DNA of 64,000 nucleotides from Gammaproteobacteria bacterium (GCA_029289235.1 JARFTZ010000032.1:62001-126000), one strand, 5' to 3'; positions 9,886 to 19,752 are shown, numbered from the stretch's first letter. Translations and numbers: made by a program. Notes: a model not told the origin generated them from the sequence alone.

Positions 9886-11373
9886 GTGGAATTTAGCATA
9901 AAACGCCAGGGCCCGGCGGAACACAGCGGCTGTTTCGTCGTCGGCATCTTTGAATCCCGCAAACTCGCGGATGGCCATGGATTCGGCGAGGCCACCCGTC
10001 GCTTCCTTCAGGAGATTCTCGCCACCGGCGACATGGACGGCAAGGCGGGAACCACTCTGCTTCTTCGCAATGTTCCCTCGCTGCCCGGCGAACGCCTGCT
10101 CCTCGTCGGTCTCGGCAAGGAAAAGGAGTTCCGCGAAAAGGAATACGGCGCGGCAGTCCGCACCGCCATCAAGGCACTCCGGGACACCGGCGCATCCGAC
10201 GCCACCATTCACCTGACCCGGATCGCGGTGAAGAAGCGGAGCGCCGCCTGGCGCATCCGGCAGGCGGCCGCCGTCGCCAGCGAGACGCTCTACCGCTTCG
10301 ACCAGTTCAAGAGCAAGAAGGAAGACAAGCGGCGGCTCACCAGACTGGCTTTCAGCATCGACGACAAGATCAAGGACGCCCAGGCAGCACAGGCGCTTGC
10401 CCAAGGGCGCGCGATTGGCGAAGGAATCGCCCTGGCCCGCACGCTCGGCAACCTGCCGGGCAACGTCTGCACGCCGGCCTATCTGGCCGATTCGGCGCAG
10501 AAAATCGCCGAAGAACACCTGCTGGAGTGCCAGATCCTCGAACGGGGCGAAATGGAAGCCCTCGGCATGCATTCGCTGCTCTCGGTCGCCAAAGGCTCGC
10601 ACCTGCCGCCCAAACTGATCATCGTGCATTACCGCGGCGGCAAAGCTGACGAAAAACCTGTCGTCCTGGTCGGCAAGGGCATCACCTTCGACACCGGCGG
10701 CATTTCGCTGAAACCCGGCGAAGGCATGGACGAGATGAAATTCGACATGTGCGGCGCAGCGAGCGTACTCGGGACACTCAAGGCCGTAGCACTGCTGCAG
10801 TTGCCGATCAACCTGACCGTGATCGTTCCGAGCGTCGAGAACATGCCTGGCGGCGCGGCCAGCAAACCCGGCGACATCGTCACCTCGCTCTCCGGCCAGA
10901 CCATCGAGATTCTCAACACCGACGCCGAAGGCCGCCTCATCCTCTGTGACGCACTGACCTTCGCCGAACGCTTCCACCCGCAGACAGTCGTCGACGTCGC
11001 CACGCTGACCGGCGCCTGCGTCATTGCGCTCGGCAACGTCGCCACGGGGCTGTTCGCCAACGACGACGCACTGGCAGCGGAACTGCTGGAAGCCGGCGCC
11101 ACCGCCGGCGACCGCGCCTGGCAGTTGCCGTTGTGGGACGACTATCAGGAGCAACTCAAGAGCAACTTCGCCGACATGGCGAACATCGGCGGCCGCCCCG
11201 CCGGCAGCGTCACGGCAGCGTGTTTCCTGTCGCGCTTCGCCAAGAAGTTTTCCTGGGCCCACCTCGACATCGCCGGAACGGCATGGAAATCGGGAGCCGA
11301 AAAGGGGGCAACCGGCCGCCCGGTATCGCTGCTCGTTCATTTCCTGCTCGAACGTACCGGGAAACTGCATTGA
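9886..11373 (+). CDS. pepA: Leucyl aminopeptidase (M17), PepA
   Basis: This is a cytosolic, hexameric, two-metal aminopeptidase that removes N-terminal residues from peptides. The 495-residue protein has the M17 signature NTDAEGRL at 344-351. Metal and substrate residues lie in VGKGITFDTGGISLKP and in the MKFDMCGAA segment, and a GRP tripeptide near the C-terminus sits in IGGRPAGSVTAA. I chose GTG at 9886 because AGGAG lies 6 nt upstream and the product then starts VEFSIKRQG, as in relatives. Some PepA proteins also bind DNA; nothing here tests that. The stop codon overlaps the holC start. Confidence 0.96.
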   Translation: MEFSIKRQGPAEHSGCFVVGIFESRKLADGHGFGEATRRFLQEILATGDMDGKAGTTLLLRNVPSLPGERLLLVGLGKEKEFREKEYGAAVRTAIKALRDTGASDATIHLTRIAVKKRSAAWRIRQAAAVASETLYRFDQFKSKKEDKRRLTRLAFSIDDKIKDAQAAQALAQGRAIGEGIALARTLGNLPGNVCTPAYLADSAQKIAEEHLLECQILERGEMEALGMHSLLSVAKGSHLPPKLIIVHYRGGKADEKPVVLVGKGITFDTGGISLKPGEGMDEMKFDMCGAASVLGTLKAVALLQLPINLTVIVPSVENMPGGAASKPGDIVTSLSGQTIEILNTDAEGRLILCDALTFAERFHPQTVVDVATLTGACVIALGNVATGLFANDDALAAELLEAGATAGDRAWQLPLWDDYQEQLKSNFADMANIGGRPAGSVTAACFLSRFAKKFSWAHLDIAGTAWKSGAEKGATGRPVSLLVHFLLERTGKLH

Positions 11374-11798
11374 CACAGGTTTTCTTCTATCACAACGCCG
11401 CCGACCGTATTGCGGCCATTGCGGCGCTGATAGGCAAAGCCTACCGGCAACACAAACCGGTGCTCGTGTATGCCCCGGAAGCCCCCGTTGCCGGCGCGCT
11501 CGACCGCCAGTTGTGGCTGCAACCACCGACCGGGTTCATTCCGCACGTCAGCAGCTCTTCGCCGCTGGCCGACGAAACGCCGGTCATCATCACCGGCGAC
11601 CCGGAATCGGCCCGGCAGCATGAGCGGCTGATCAATCTGTCCGAAGAAGTACCTCCCGGATTCGCCCGATTCACCAGTCTCATCGAGGTCGTCGGGCAAG
11701 AAGCAAACGAGCGTCAGTCGGCGCGCGCACGGGTCAAGTTCTACAAGGACCGCGGCTACGCCATCCAGTATTTCGACCTCGCGGAGAAGCCCGCATGA
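11370..11798 (+). CDS. holC: DNA polymerase III subunit chi
   Basis: This is the chi subunit of the clamp-loader complex, which links the polymerase III holoenzyme to SSB. The 142-residue product (LTQVFFYHNAADRIAAIAALIGKAY...) has the family layout: an N-terminal F.ydLa.d...a...L..ka core, the ITGD/ET.P turn and the C-terminal FKDRGYAIQYF. It begins with TTG overlapping the pepA stop (TTGA), with GGGAA about 8 nt upstream. Non-ATG initiation within a coupled operon is plausible for a low-abundance subunit. The pepA-holC-valS order is common in proteobacteria. Confidence 0.9.
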   Translation: MTQVFFYHNAADRIAAIAALIGKAYRQHKPVLVYAPEAPVAGALDRQLWLQPPTGFIPHVSSSSPLADETPVIITGDPESARQHERLINLSEEVPPGFARFTSLIEVVGQEANERQSARARVKFYKDRGYAIQYFDLAEKPA

Positions 11799-12268
11799 GC
11801 GCTCAGGACGCCCCTTCCGAGAACCCGGTAATCCATGCATTGCAAGGCCGTCGCAGACGGAGCTTCCTGGCGATGAAGCGGGAGGCGCCGCTCGACATCG
11901 ATACCGTGCCGGCAGAAAGCGAAGAAGACGATATCCCCGTCCTCACCGAGGTAATCTCAGCAGACGCCCCGGTCGAAGCGGAAACGGTCGCGCAGGAAGA
12001 ACTTCCCGGCGTCGACCCGATGATCGCCTTGGAGTCACGCATCGAGGAACTGGCTGCCGACATGGCCCGCGCCATCGCCGAGCAGATGGCCTACGAACTG
12101 CCGACCCTGATCGAGGCAACCTTGCTCAATGCCGGAACCGAACTGCGCAACGGCATCACGGCAACGATGGAAACCGCACTGAGGGAGTACATCGCGCAGC
12201 GCAAACAGCTGAACCTCCCGCTCGACGGCGCCGAAGACATCAACACCCCCGCCAACAACTGGCGCTGA
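11795..12268 (+). CDS. Hypothetical acidic protein between holC and valS
   Basis: I do not recognise a characterised family. The 157-residue protein begins with a basic patch ([19 protein letters not shown]). A long acidic, probably disordered segment rich in Glu and Asp follows (about residues 30-75). Next comes an amphipathic helical region ([37 protein letters not shown]) that could form a coiled coil. The C-terminal tail ends in NTPANNWR. There is no signal peptide or membrane segment. The ATG overlaps the holC stop, so it is expressed with holC. Position suggests a helper of holC or simply co-transcription; that is inference. Confidence 0.75.
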   Translation: MSAQDAPSENPVIHALQGRRRRSFLAMKREAPLDIDTVPAESEEDDIPVLTEVISADAPVEAETVAQEELPGVDPMIALESRIEELAADMARAIAEQMAYELPTLIEATLLNAGTELRNGITATMETALREYIAQRKQLNLPLDGAEDINTPANNWR

Positions 12269-12320
12269 GCTTGCCGAAAAGCAAGCGGCGCCAATCGCGG
12301 GAGCGGTGAACGCCATCCGG

Positions 12321-12326
12321 TATAAT
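12321..12326 (+). promoter_or_regulatory. Putative -10 element for valS
   Basis: A perfect TATAAT lies 51 bp upstream of the chosen valS ATG, in the gap after the upstream hypothetical gene. No good -35 hexamer is visible at 16-18 bp, so the promoter call rests on the -10 alone. It would give valS its own transcript besides read-through from the pepA operon. Confidence 0.45.
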
Positions 12327-12377
12327 CGCGCGTTTTCTCACAAACACTATCTCCGCCACAGTTGCGCACCCGATCCT

Positions 12378-15197
12378 ATGGAACTCGCCAAGAGCTTTGA
12401 GCCGGCCGACATCGAACGTCGCTGGTACCCCGACTGGGAGGCCAAGGGCTATTTCGCCGCCGGCCTCGACGCGAACAAATCCGACGCCTTCTGCATCCTG
12501 CTGCCGCCGCCGAACGTGACCGGCACGCTGCACATGGGGCACGGCTTCAATCAGGCGATCATGGATGCGCTGACGCGCTACCACCGCATGCGCGGCGACA
12601 ACACGCTGTGGCAACCCGGCACCGACCACGCGGGGATTGCGACGCAAATCGTCGTCGAACGCCAGCTCGATGGACAAGGCATTTCGCGTCACGACCTCGG
12701 CCGCGAGAAGTTCCTCGAAAAAGTCTGGGAGTGGAAGGAATACTCCGGCAACACCATCACCCGCCAGATGCGCCGCCTCGGCACCTCGCCGGACTGGACG
12801 CGCGAGCGCTTCACGATGGACGCGGGCCTGTCCAAGATCGTCACCGAGACCTTCGTGCGCCTGTACAACGAAGGGCTGATCTATCGCGGCAAGCGCCTCG
12901 TCAACTGGGACCCGGTGCTGCACACCGCGGTGTCCGACCTCGAAGTGGTGAGCGAGGAAGAAGACGGCTTCATGTGGCACATCCGTTACCCGCTGGCCGA
13001 TGGCTCTGGCGAACTGACGGTCGCCACCACCCGCCCTGAGACCATGCTCGGCGACACCGCCGTGATGGTGCACCCGGAGGACGAGCGCTACAAGCACCTG
13101 ATCGGCAAGATGGTGAAGCTGCCGCTCACCGACCGCGAGATCCCGATCATCGCCGACGCCTACGTCGACCTCGAGTTCGGCACGGGCTGCGTCAAGGTCA
13201 CGCCGGCGCACGATTTCAACGACTACGCGGTCGGCCAGCGCCACAAGCTGCCGATCATTTCGATCCTGACGCTCAACGCGAAGATCAACGACAACGCCCC
13301 GGAAAAATACCGCGGCATGGACCGTTTCGACGCGCGCAAGGCCGTCGTTGCCGACCTCGAAGCCGCCGGGGTACTGGTCAAGGTCGACAAGCACAAGCTG
13401 AAGGTGCCACGCGGCGACCGTACCGGCGTCGTCATCGAGCCGATGCTCACCGACCAGTGGTTCGTCGCCATGTCCAAGCCCGGCGCAGACGGTACCAGCA
13501 TCGTCGGCAAGGCCCTTGAATGCGTGGCTTCCGGCGAGATCAAGTTCGTCCCGGAGAACTGGGTCAACACCTACAACCAGTGGCTGAACAACATCCAGGA
13601 CTGGTGCATCTCGCGGCAACTCTGGTGGGGCCACCAGATTCCGGCTTGGTACGGCGAAAACGGCGAAGTCTTCGTCGCCCACAACGAGGACGAAGCGCGC
13701 GCCCAGGCCGACAAGATCGGCTATGCCGGCCCGTTGATGCGCGACCCGGACGTCCTCGACACCTGGTACTCCTCCGCGCTGTGGCCGTTCTCGACGCTGG
13801 ACTGGACGCCTGAGTGGCCGGAGAAATCGAACCAGGCACTTGATCTCTACCTGCCGTCGACGGTGCTCGTCACCGGCTTCGACATCATCTTCTTCTGGGT
13901 GGCGCGCATGGTCATGATGACCAAGCACATCACCGGCAAGATCCCGTTCAAGCACGTCTATGTGCATGGCCTGATCCGCGACGCGGAAGGCCAGAAGATG
14001 AGCAAGTCCAAGGGCAACGTGCTCGATCCGATCGACCTGATCGACGGCATCGGCATCGAGGGCCTGGTCAAGAAGCGCACCACCGGCCTGATGAACCCGA
14101 AACAGGCCGAGCAGATCGAGAAGCGCACGCGCAAGGAATTCCCGGAAGGCATCCCCTCCTTCGGCACCGATGCGCTCCGCTTCACCTTCCTCTCGCTGGC
14201 CAGTCCCGGCCGCGACATCAAGTTCGACCTGCACCGCTGCGAGGGCTACCGCAATTTCTGCAACAAGCTGTGGAACGCCACGCGCTTTGTGCTGATGAAC
14301 ACCGAAGGCCACGATTGCGGCATCGATCCGGACGCCGTGCCTGATATGAGCCCGGACGGACTGCGTTTCTCGTTCGCCGACCGCTGGATCGTCAGCCGTC
14401 TGCAGCGCACCGAGGCCGAAATCGAGCAGCATTTCGCTGATTACCGTTTCGATCTGCTGGCCCGCGCCATCTACGAATTCGTCTGGGACGAGTTCTGCGA
14501 CTGGTATCTGGAACTCGCCAAGGTGCAGATCCAGAACGGCACGCCGGAAGAAGCCCGCGCCACCCGCCGCACGCTGGTACGGGTGCTGGAAACCGTGCTG
14601 CGCCTCGCGCATCCGCTGATCCCGTTCATCACCGAGGAACTGTGGCAGGCCGTCGCTCCGCTTGCGCACTGCAAGACGCATGAGTCGATCATGCTCGCCG
14701 CGTATCCGAAGGCCGACCCGCTGAAATTCAACGAAGCCAGCGAAGCCAAGGTGCAGCAACTCAAGGACATCGCCTACGCCTGCCGCAACCTGCGCGGCGA
14801 GATGGGTATTTCGCCGGCGCAGAAGGTGCCGCTGATCGCCAGCGGCGATACCGAGGTCTTGCAGCGCTGCGCCCGCTATCTCAAGGCGCTGGCCAAGCTT
14901 TCCGAGGTGCAGATCGTCGAGCAGATGCCAGAGGACGCCAACGCGCCAATCGCCGTGGTCGGCGAGATTCGCCTGATGCTGAAGATCGAGATCGACGTCG
15001 CTGCCGAGACCGAGCGCCTCGCCAAGGAAATCGCCCGACTCGAAGGCGAGATCGTGAAAGCGACGGCGAAACTCGCCAACGAGAGCTTCGTCGCCCGCGC
15101 GCCAGCGCAAGTCGTCGAACAGGAGAAGAAGCGTCTTGCCGATTTCAGCGCAACAGTCGAGAAGCTCAAGCCGCAACTGGCGCGACTGAAGGGCTGA
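12378..15197 (+). CDS. valS: Valyl-tRNA synthetase
   Basis: This class I aminoacyl-tRNA synthetase charges tRNA-Val and edits misactivated threonine. The 939-residue protein has the HIGH-type motif HMGH (within [14 protein letters not shown]), the inserted CP1 editing domain, and the KMSKS motif at 540-544. The tRNA-binding helical domain follows ([11 protein letters not shown]...). The C-terminal coiled coil ([43 protein letters not shown] region) is characteristic of ValRS. I used the ATG giving [13 protein letters not shown], which matches family N-termini; an upstream in-frame ATG would add 24 poorly conserved residues. A strong terminator follows. Confidence 0.98.
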   Translation: MELAKSFEPADIERRWYPDWEAKGYFAAGLDANKSDAFCILLPPPNVTGTLHMGHGFNQAIMDALTRYHRMRGDNTLWQPGTDHAGIATQIVVERQLDGQGISRHDLGREKFLEKVWEWKEYSGNTITRQMRRLGTSPDWTRERFTMDAGLSKIVTETFVRLYNEGLIYRGKRLVNWDPVLHTAVSDLEVVSEEEDGFMWHIRYPLADGSGELTVATTRPETMLGDTAVMVHPEDERYKHLIGKMVKLPLTDREIPIIADAYVDLEFGTGCVKVTPAHDFNDYAVGQRHKLPIISILTLNAKINDNAPEKYRGMDRFDARKAVVADLEAAGVLVKVDKHKLKVPRGDRTGVVIEPMLTDQWFVAMSKPGADGTSIVGKALECVASGEIKFVPENWVNTYNQWLNNIQDWCISRQLWWGHQIPAWYGENGEVFVAHNEDEARAQADKIGYAGPLMRDPDVLDTWYSSALWPFSTLDWTPEWPEKSNQALDLYLPSTVLVTGFDIIFFWVARMVMMTKHITGKIPFKHVYVHGLIRDAEGQKMSKSKGNVLDPIDLIDGIGIEGLVKKRTTGLMNPKQAEQIEKRTRKEFPEGIPSFGTDALRFTFLSLASPGRDIKFDLHRCEGYRNFCNKLWNATRFVLMNTEGHDCGIDPDAVPDMSPDGLRFSFADRWIVSRLQRTEAEIEQHFADYRFDLLARAIYEFVWDEFCDWYLELAKVQIQNGTPEEARATRRTLVRVLETVLRLAHPLIPFITEELWQAVAPLAHCKTHESIMLAAYPKADPLKFNEASEAKVQQLKDIAYACRNLRGEMGISPAQKVPLIASGDTEVLQRCARYLKALAKLSEVQIVEQMPEDANAPIAVVGEIRLMLKIEIDVAAETERLAKEIARLEGEIVKATAKLANESFVARAPAQVVEQEKKRLADFSATVEKLKPQLARLKG

Positions 15198-15218
15198 GCG
15201 CCGGAAACCGCTCGCGCC

Positions 15219-15255
15219 AACGCCCCGGACGCTTCCCGGGGCGTTTTTGTTTCTT
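15219..15255 (+). terminator. Intrinsic terminator after valS
   Basis: AACGCCCCGG (15219-15228) and CCGGGGCGTT (15236-15245) form a perfect 10-bp stem around a 7-nt loop, followed by TTTGTTTCTT. It lies 22 bp after the valS stop codon and ends the pepA-holC-orf-valS transcription unit. Confidence 0.9.
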
Positions 15256-15312
15256 CCGACCGGGCCAAGCGTCGACTATCCTGAAAATCGTTCCAATGAC
15301 GCGAGGTTCGCC

Positions 15313-15747
15313 ATGTCCGCCGACCCTTTCGATCTCGCACGTTTTGTCGAGGCCCAAGCCCCGGTCTACGAAAACGCGCTAGCGGAATTACGCGCCGGCA
15401 GAAAGCGATCACACTGGATGTGGTTCATTTTCCCGCAGATTCGCGGCCTGGGCATCAGTCCAACCGCGCAGTACTACGCCCTCAGCGGTTTGGAGGAAGC
15501 GCGCGCCTACCTCGCCCATCCGCTGCTCGGAGCACGACTGCTGGCCTGCACGGCGGCGGTTACTGCGCATCGGGGAAGCGGTGTCAGCGGTATTTTCGGT
15601 TCACCGGACGACCTGAAATTCCGCTCGTCGATGACCCTGTTCGAACTCGCCGCGGACGACCCGTCGGAATTCTCGCGCGCGCTCGATACGCTCTGCGCCG
15701 GCGAGCGCGACGAAATCACCCGTTCCATCGTTCTGGGCCATCGCTGA
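15313..15747 (+). CDS. DUF1810 family protein
   Basis: The 144-residue cytosolic protein shows the DUF1810 pattern: DPFDLARFVEAQAPVYENALAELRAGRKRSHWMWFIFPQIRGLG near the start, then SPTAQYYALSGLEEARAYLAHPLLGARL and a GIFGSPDDLKFRSSMTLFELA segment. The family is all-helical and of unknown biochemical role, though widely conserved in proteobacteria. It stands alone between the valS terminator and the methyltransferase gene 39 bp downstream, with which it may share a transcript. Confidence 0.88.
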   Translation: MSADPFDLARFVEAQAPVYENALAELRAGRKRSHWMWFIFPQIRGLGISPTAQYYALSGLEEARAYLAHPLLGARLLACTAAVTAHRGSGVSGIFGSPDDLKFRSSMTLFELAADDPSEFSRALDTLCAGERDEITRSIVLGHR

Positions 15748-15786
15748 TCTGGTAGATTGCCCGGTTTTCAACGACCGACCAACGTC

Positions 15787-16425
15787 ATGACGGCTTCCGC
15801 ACCCCGCGACGATTTCGACCGGCGCGCCGCCACCTGGGACGACGACCCGATGAAAACCGCGCGTGCACGCGCAGTCGCCGACGCCATCCAGACCCACCTT
15901 CCCGACCTCGCCTCGATGAGGGGCTTCGAATACGGCTGCGGCACCGGCCTGCTCAGTTTCGCGCTGCAGTCGTCGCTGCGCGAGATCGTGCTGGCCGACA
16001 ACTCGGACGGCATGCTCGACGTGCTGCGATGCAAGATCGACAGCGCACAAATCAACAACATGAAGCCGATCCGCCTCGACCTGTCGACCGACCCACTGCC
16101 GGGACAGCAATTCGATCTCGCCTGCTCGCTGATGACCCTGCACCACATCCCGGACACCGACGACATTCTGCGGAAGCTGCACGCGCTGCTGGCCGACTTT
16201 GGTCACTTGTGCATCGCCGACCTCGACCGCGAGGACGGCTCGTTTCACGGGGAGGGGTTCGACGGGCACAACGGCTTTGACCGGGCGGATCTTGCACGCC
16301 GGGCGGAACACGCCGGATTCACCAACGTCGCCTTCTCGACCGTATTCACCATCAACAAGGGGCTGCCGGAGAAGAGCTACCCGGTGTTTCTGATGTACGC
16401 GCAAAAACGCGCAGGAAAACCCTGA
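15787..16425 (+). CDS. Class I SAM-dependent methyltransferase
   Basis: The 212-residue protein has the SAM-binding motif I (GFEYGCGTGLLSFAL), the acidic motif II residue in IVLADNSDGMLDVL, and a motif resembling FDLACSLMTLHHIPD before the C-terminal sheet. The order fits a Rossmann-fold class I methyltransferase of the small-molecule type (UbiE/Methyltransf_11-like). The substrate cannot be read from sequence. I preferred the ATG at 15787 (MTASAPRDDFDRRAATWDDDP); an upstream start at 15757 would add ten residues. The gene converges on the chloride antiporter gene with 3 bp between stop codons. Confidence 0.85.
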   Translation: MTASAPRDDFDRRAATWDDDPMKTARARAVADAIQTHLPDLASMRGFEYGCGTGLLSFALQSSLREIVLADNSDGMLDVLRCKIDSAQINNMKPIRLDLSTDPLPGQQFDLACSLMTLHHIPDTDDILRKLHALLADFGHLCIADLDREDGSFHGEGFDGHNGFDRADLARRAEHAGFTNVAFSTVFTINKGLPEKSYPVFLMYAQKRAGKP

Positions 16426-16428
16426 CAT

Positions 16429-17787
16429 CTACGGCGCCGTATCTCCGTCGCGCCGCGCGCCGTTCCCCTCTTCGCCCGTCCCGCTTTTCGCCGCCAGGCC
16501 GAGACGCTGCATCTGAATATCCGCCAGCGCGCTGTAAAGCGGCGGGCTGAACAGGCGCGAGACCAGCGAGGCGAGCATGGCTACGGCCATCAGGCTGATA
16601 ACCATCTCGTGGCCATCGATCATTTCCATCACGATGATGAACGACGTCAGCGGCGCCTGTGTCACCGCCGCCAGGAATCCGGCCATGCACAGGGCGTAGA
16701 TCGACAGCGCACCGACCGATCCGAGCAGGAAATGCACATCCGCGCCGATCCCGACGCCGACGGCAAGGCTCGGCGCGAAGATGCCTCCGGGAATCCCGCT
16801 TAGGAAGGAAAACACCGTGGCGGCGAACTTCACCGGCGCGTAATACCACGGCAGGTTCATCGCGCCCTCAAGCGTGCTTTGGGTGTAAAGGTAGCCCGAC
16901 CCATGCGCCGCGCCGTTGCTGACCGCCCCCAGCAACGCCACCATCAGCCCACAAAAACCGGCCCAGTAATACGGATGCTGCTGGCGAAAAAGGCTCACCC
17001 TGCCCTTGCCCGGCTTCGCCGCGCGGACGAGAATGCGGCTGAACACCCCGCCTGCGATTCCACAGGCCAAGGCACAGACGAAGACCGGCCAGAGAATGTG
17101 GTAATCGATGCTGTCGACTGCCAGTCGCCCGAAGTAGATGTAGTTGCCCTGGATCGAGATCGAAATCAGGCCGGCCAGGACGATCGCCGAGATCAACACC
17201 CCGTTGGTTTTTTCCTCGAAACGCTTGCCGAGTTCCTCGATCGCGAAAACGATTCCGGCCAGCGGCGTGTTGAACGCCGCGGCGATTCCCGCGGCGCCGC
17301 CAGCCAGGATGAGATGCTTGGCGAAGCGCGGCGAGCGCTTGGGGAGAAAACGCCGGAAGGCGTACATCATGCTCGCCCCGACCTGCACCGACGGCCCCTC
17401 CCGTCCAATCGAAAAACCGGAAGCCAGCCCGAGCACGCCGAGAAGAACCTTCCCAAAGGCGATCCTGACTGACACGAAAAAGCTGATCTTCTCGCCTTCC
17501 GCCTCGTCCCTGAGCGCCGCGATGACCTGCGGGATGCCGCTGCCCTCTGCACCGCGAAACAGGGTGCGGGTCATCCAGGCAATCCCCATCCCGGCCAGAG
17601 GGCAGAGGAACAGCGTCATCCACCAGAACCGACGGACTCCTTGATTGAAATAGTCAATTGCGTGTTCGGTAAGACGGGAAAAAGCAACGACGACCAATCC
17701 GGTGACCACAGCCGCCAGCCAGATGACCGCCCGTTCTCTCCAGGCCTTGCGATCGGCGAGGCGGTGACGGGATAAAACAGTGAGCAT
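16429..17787 (-). CDS. ClC-type chloride/proton antiporter
   Basis: The 452-residue protein carries all three ClC selectivity motifs: GSGIP near the N-terminus, GREGPS with the gating glutamate, and GGIFAPSLAVG. The chloride-coordinating tyrosine appears in PPLYSALADI. The internal proton-gate glutamate is present in FAIEELGKRFEE, so exchange (2 Cl-/1 H+) rather than channel activity is expected. About ten hydrophobic helices follow a basic N-terminus. No CBS domains are attached. I chose the ATG at 17787 (MLTVLSRHRLADRK); the open frame extends 30 codons upstream without conserved sequence. Confidence 0.93.
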   Translation of the reverse strand: MLTVLSRHRLADRKAWRERAVIWLAAVVTGLVVVAFSRLTEHAIDYFNQGVRRFWWMTLFLCPLAGMGIAWMTRTLFRGAEGSGIPQVIAALRDEAEGEKISFFVSVRIAFGKVLLGVLGLASGFSIGREGPSVQVGASMMYAFRRFLPKRSPRFAKHLILAGGAAGIAAAFNTPLAGIVFAIEELGKRFEEKTNGVLISAIVLAGLISISIQGNYIYFGRLAVDSIDYHILWPVFVCALACGIAGGVFSRILVRAAKPGKGRVSLFRQQHPYYWAGFCGLMVALLGAVSNGAAHGSGYLYTQSTLEGAMNLPWYYAPVKFAATVFSFLSGIPGGIFAPSLAVGVGIGADVHFLLGSVGALSIYALCMAGFLAAVTQAPLTSFIIVMEMIDGHEMVISLMAVAMLASLVSRLFSPPLYSALADIQMQRLGLAAKSGTGEEGNGARRDGDTAP

Positions 17788-17893
17788 TTCGGAACAACCA
17801 GTGTTCAGGGGGAACGGCGAATTATACGCCCGAGATTCTGCGCCCAATGGGCGAGGACGAGTTCGAGCAGGAAGCACAAAAGAACGGTTGACC

Positions 17894-17933
17894 GACCGAA
17901 TATTATCGATAATAGTATCGATAATATTCGGTC
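17894..17933. promoter_or_regulatory. 40-bp perfect palindrome, probable operator of the sugar locus
   Basis: Two perfect 18-bp arms (GACCGAATATTATCGATA and its reverse complement) flank a 4-bp spacer at 17912-17915. Inside lie two overlapping ATCGAT-centred dyads, one of them the perfect 14-mer TATTATCGATAATA, 12 bp apart. This fits tandem operators for a dimeric GntR/FCD regulator, and such a regulator is encoded at 20199. A TTGACC that could serve as -35 abuts the left arm. The site lies 61 bp upstream of the transketolase gene and 107 bp upstream of the divergent clc gene. Confidence 0.75.
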
Positions 17934-17993
17934 ATTGCAGCGCAGCTTTTCGTTCCGGTTCATCACATATCGAACAACACGGAGAGGTCTGGC

Positions 17994-18794
17994 ATGAAAG
18001 ATGAAGAATTGCAGCAACTGTGCCGGGAAATCCGCGCCGACATCGTCAGGATGATCGGCCGGGTAAAGTCCGGCCATCCCGGCGGATCGCTTTCCTGCGC
18101 CGAAATACTGGCGACGCTCTATTTCCGCGAAATGAGCGCGAATCCGGCCACTCCGCCCGGGCAGCGAGACAAATGCGTCCTGTGCAAGGGGCACGCCGCC
18201 CCCGCGCTTTACGCCGTTCTGGCCCGCCGCGGCTATTTCCCGCGCGAGGAACTGGAAACGCTGCGCCGGCTGGGATCCCGCCTGCAGGGCCACCCCGACA
18301 TGAAGAAGACCCCCGGCGTCGACGCCTCGACCGGCTCGCTCGGACAAGGATGCTCGATCGCGGTCGGCATGGCGCTCGGCGCACGCCTCAAGGGCTCCGC
18401 GCAACGAATCTTCGCCGTGGTCGGTGACGGCGAGATGCAGGAAGGACAGTTCTGGGAAGCAATGATGTCGGCAGCGCACTTCGGGCTGACCAACCTCACC
18501 GTCATCCTCGACCACAACGGCCTGCAGATCGACGGTGCCAACGACGACGTGATGAACCTGGGCGACATCAGGGCCAAGCTGCTGGCCTTCGGCTTCGACG
18601 TCATCGAGGTCGACGGTCACGACACCATTCAATTGCTCGATGCCTACGCCAGGAAAACGGACAAGCCGAAGTTCATTCTGGCGGAAACCGTCAAGGGCAA
18701 AGGCGTCTCCTTCATGGAGAACCAGGCGGGCTGGCACGGCAAGGCGCCCAGCGCGGACGAGACCGAGCAGGCACTGGCGGAACTGGAGGCCTGA
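17994..18794 (+). CDS. Transketolase, N-terminal (ThDP-binding) subunit
   Basis: The 266-residue protein is the first half of a split transketolase. It has the substrate-side motif GHPGGSLSCAEILATLYF, CKGHAAPALYAVLA, STGSLGQGCSIAVGMALG and the ThDP/Mg motif GDGEMQEGQ followed by DHN about 30 residues later. Transketolases move two-carbon ketol units between sugar phosphates; split forms are common in anaerobes and in catabolic operons. A GGAGAGG ribosome-binding site precedes the ATG. It lies one base before the C-terminal half and heads the sugar operon, directly below the palindrome. Confidence 0.93.
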   Translation: MKDEELQQLCREIRADIVRMIGRVKSGHPGGSLSCAEILATLYFREMSANPATPPGQRDKCVLCKGHAAPALYAVLARRGYFPREELETLRRLGSRLQGHPDMKKTPGVDASTGSLGQGCSIAVGMALGARLKGSAQRIFAVVGDGEMQEGQFWEAMMSAAHFGLTNLTVILDHNGLQIDGANDDVMNLGDIRAKLLAFGFDVIEVDGHDTIQLLDAYARKTDKPKFILAETVKGKGVSFMENQAGWHGKAPSADETEQALAELEA

Positions 18795-18795
18795 G

Positions 18796-19752
18796 ATGAG
18801 CGCACTCAAAATCAGGGGAACGAAAGCAATCCGGGTCGCCTACGGCGAGGCACTGGCCGAACTCGGCGGCGAACGCCCCGACCTTGTCGTGCTCGATGCC
18901 GACCTGGCGCACGCGACCACCACCTGCGTCTTTGGCGAAAAATATCCGCAGCGCTTTTTCAATCTCGGCATTGCCGAGCAGAACATGATGGGCGTCGCCG
19001 CCGGACTGGCCATCAGCGGCCTGACGCCGGTCGCCAGCACCTTTTCCATCTTCGGTGCCGGGCGCGCCTTCGAGCAGGTACGCAACAGCATCTGTTACCC
19101 GCATCTCAACGTCACGCTGGCGCTCACGCACAACGGCCTGACCGTCGGCGAGGATGGCGGCAGCCACCAGAGCATCGAGGATATTTCTCTGATGCGCAGC
19201 ATTCCCGGGATGACCGTGCTCGTTCCCTGCGACGCCATCGAGATGCGCAAGGCGCTGCGCGCAGCCATCGACCACCCCGGGCCGGTTTACATCCGCGTCA
19301 CCCGCCCGCCGGCGCCCTACTTCACCGAGGACGACGCGCCCTTCACCATCGGCAAGGCCAACACCCTGCGCGAAGGGAGCGACATCACCCTCATCGCCAC
19401 CGGGTTGATGGTGTGTCAGGCGTTGCTCGCCGCGGAGCAGCTGGAGAAGGACGGGATCAGCGCTGCGGTGATCAACATGCACACGATCAAGCCGATCGAC
19501 GGCGAAGCGATCATCGCTGCGGCGAAAAAGACCGGCCACCTGATCACCGTGGAGGACCATTCCATCATCGGCGGACTCGGCTCCGCGGTGGCGGAGGTTC
19601 TCGCCGAAAGTTGCCCGGCACGTCTGCGCCGCATCGGCCTTCAGGACTGCTTCGGCCAATCCGGGACGCCCGATGCACTGCTCGAACACTACGGCCTGAC
19701 CGCCCCGCACATCGCCGAAAACGCACGCAAATTCCTGGGAGAGAAAGCATGA
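18796..19752 (+). CDS. Transketolase, C-terminal (pyrimidine-binding) subunit
   Basis: This is the second half of the split transketolase, 318 residues. It has the catalytic glutamate region (NLGIAEQNMMGVAAGLA), the pyrimidine-binding fold with AGRAFEQVRNSICYPHLNVTLALTHNGLTVGEDGGSHQ, and the C-terminal transketolase domain (VEDHSIIGGLGSAVAEVL). GGAGG stands 7 nt before the ATG. Together with the upstream gene it should make an alpha2beta2 enzyme. Its substrates here may be sugar phosphates from the imported carbohydrate rather than the housekeeping pentose phosphates; I infer this from the neighbouring ABC genes. Confidence 0.93.
   Translation: MSALKIRGTKAIRVAYGEALAELGGERPDLVVLDADLAHATTTCVFGEKYPQRFFNLGIAEQNMMGVAAGLAISGLTPVASTFSIFGAGRAFEQVRNSICYPHLNVTLALTHNGLTVGEDGGSHQSIEDISLMRSIPGMTVLVPCDAIEMRKALRAAIDHPGPVYIRVTRPPAPYFTEDDAPFTIGKANTLREGSDITLIATGLMVCQALLAAEQLEKDGISAAVINMHTIKPIDGEAIIAAAKKTGHLITVEDHSIIGGLGSAVAEVLAESCPARLRRIGLQDCFGQSGTPDALLEHYGLTAPHIAENARKFLGEKA

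Noticed and set aside
17894-17933. The palindrome as an intrinsic terminator or an attachment site
   Set aside because: It lies outside the 3' ends of genes, has no U-run and no direct-repeat partner, and no integrase is present. An operator fits better.
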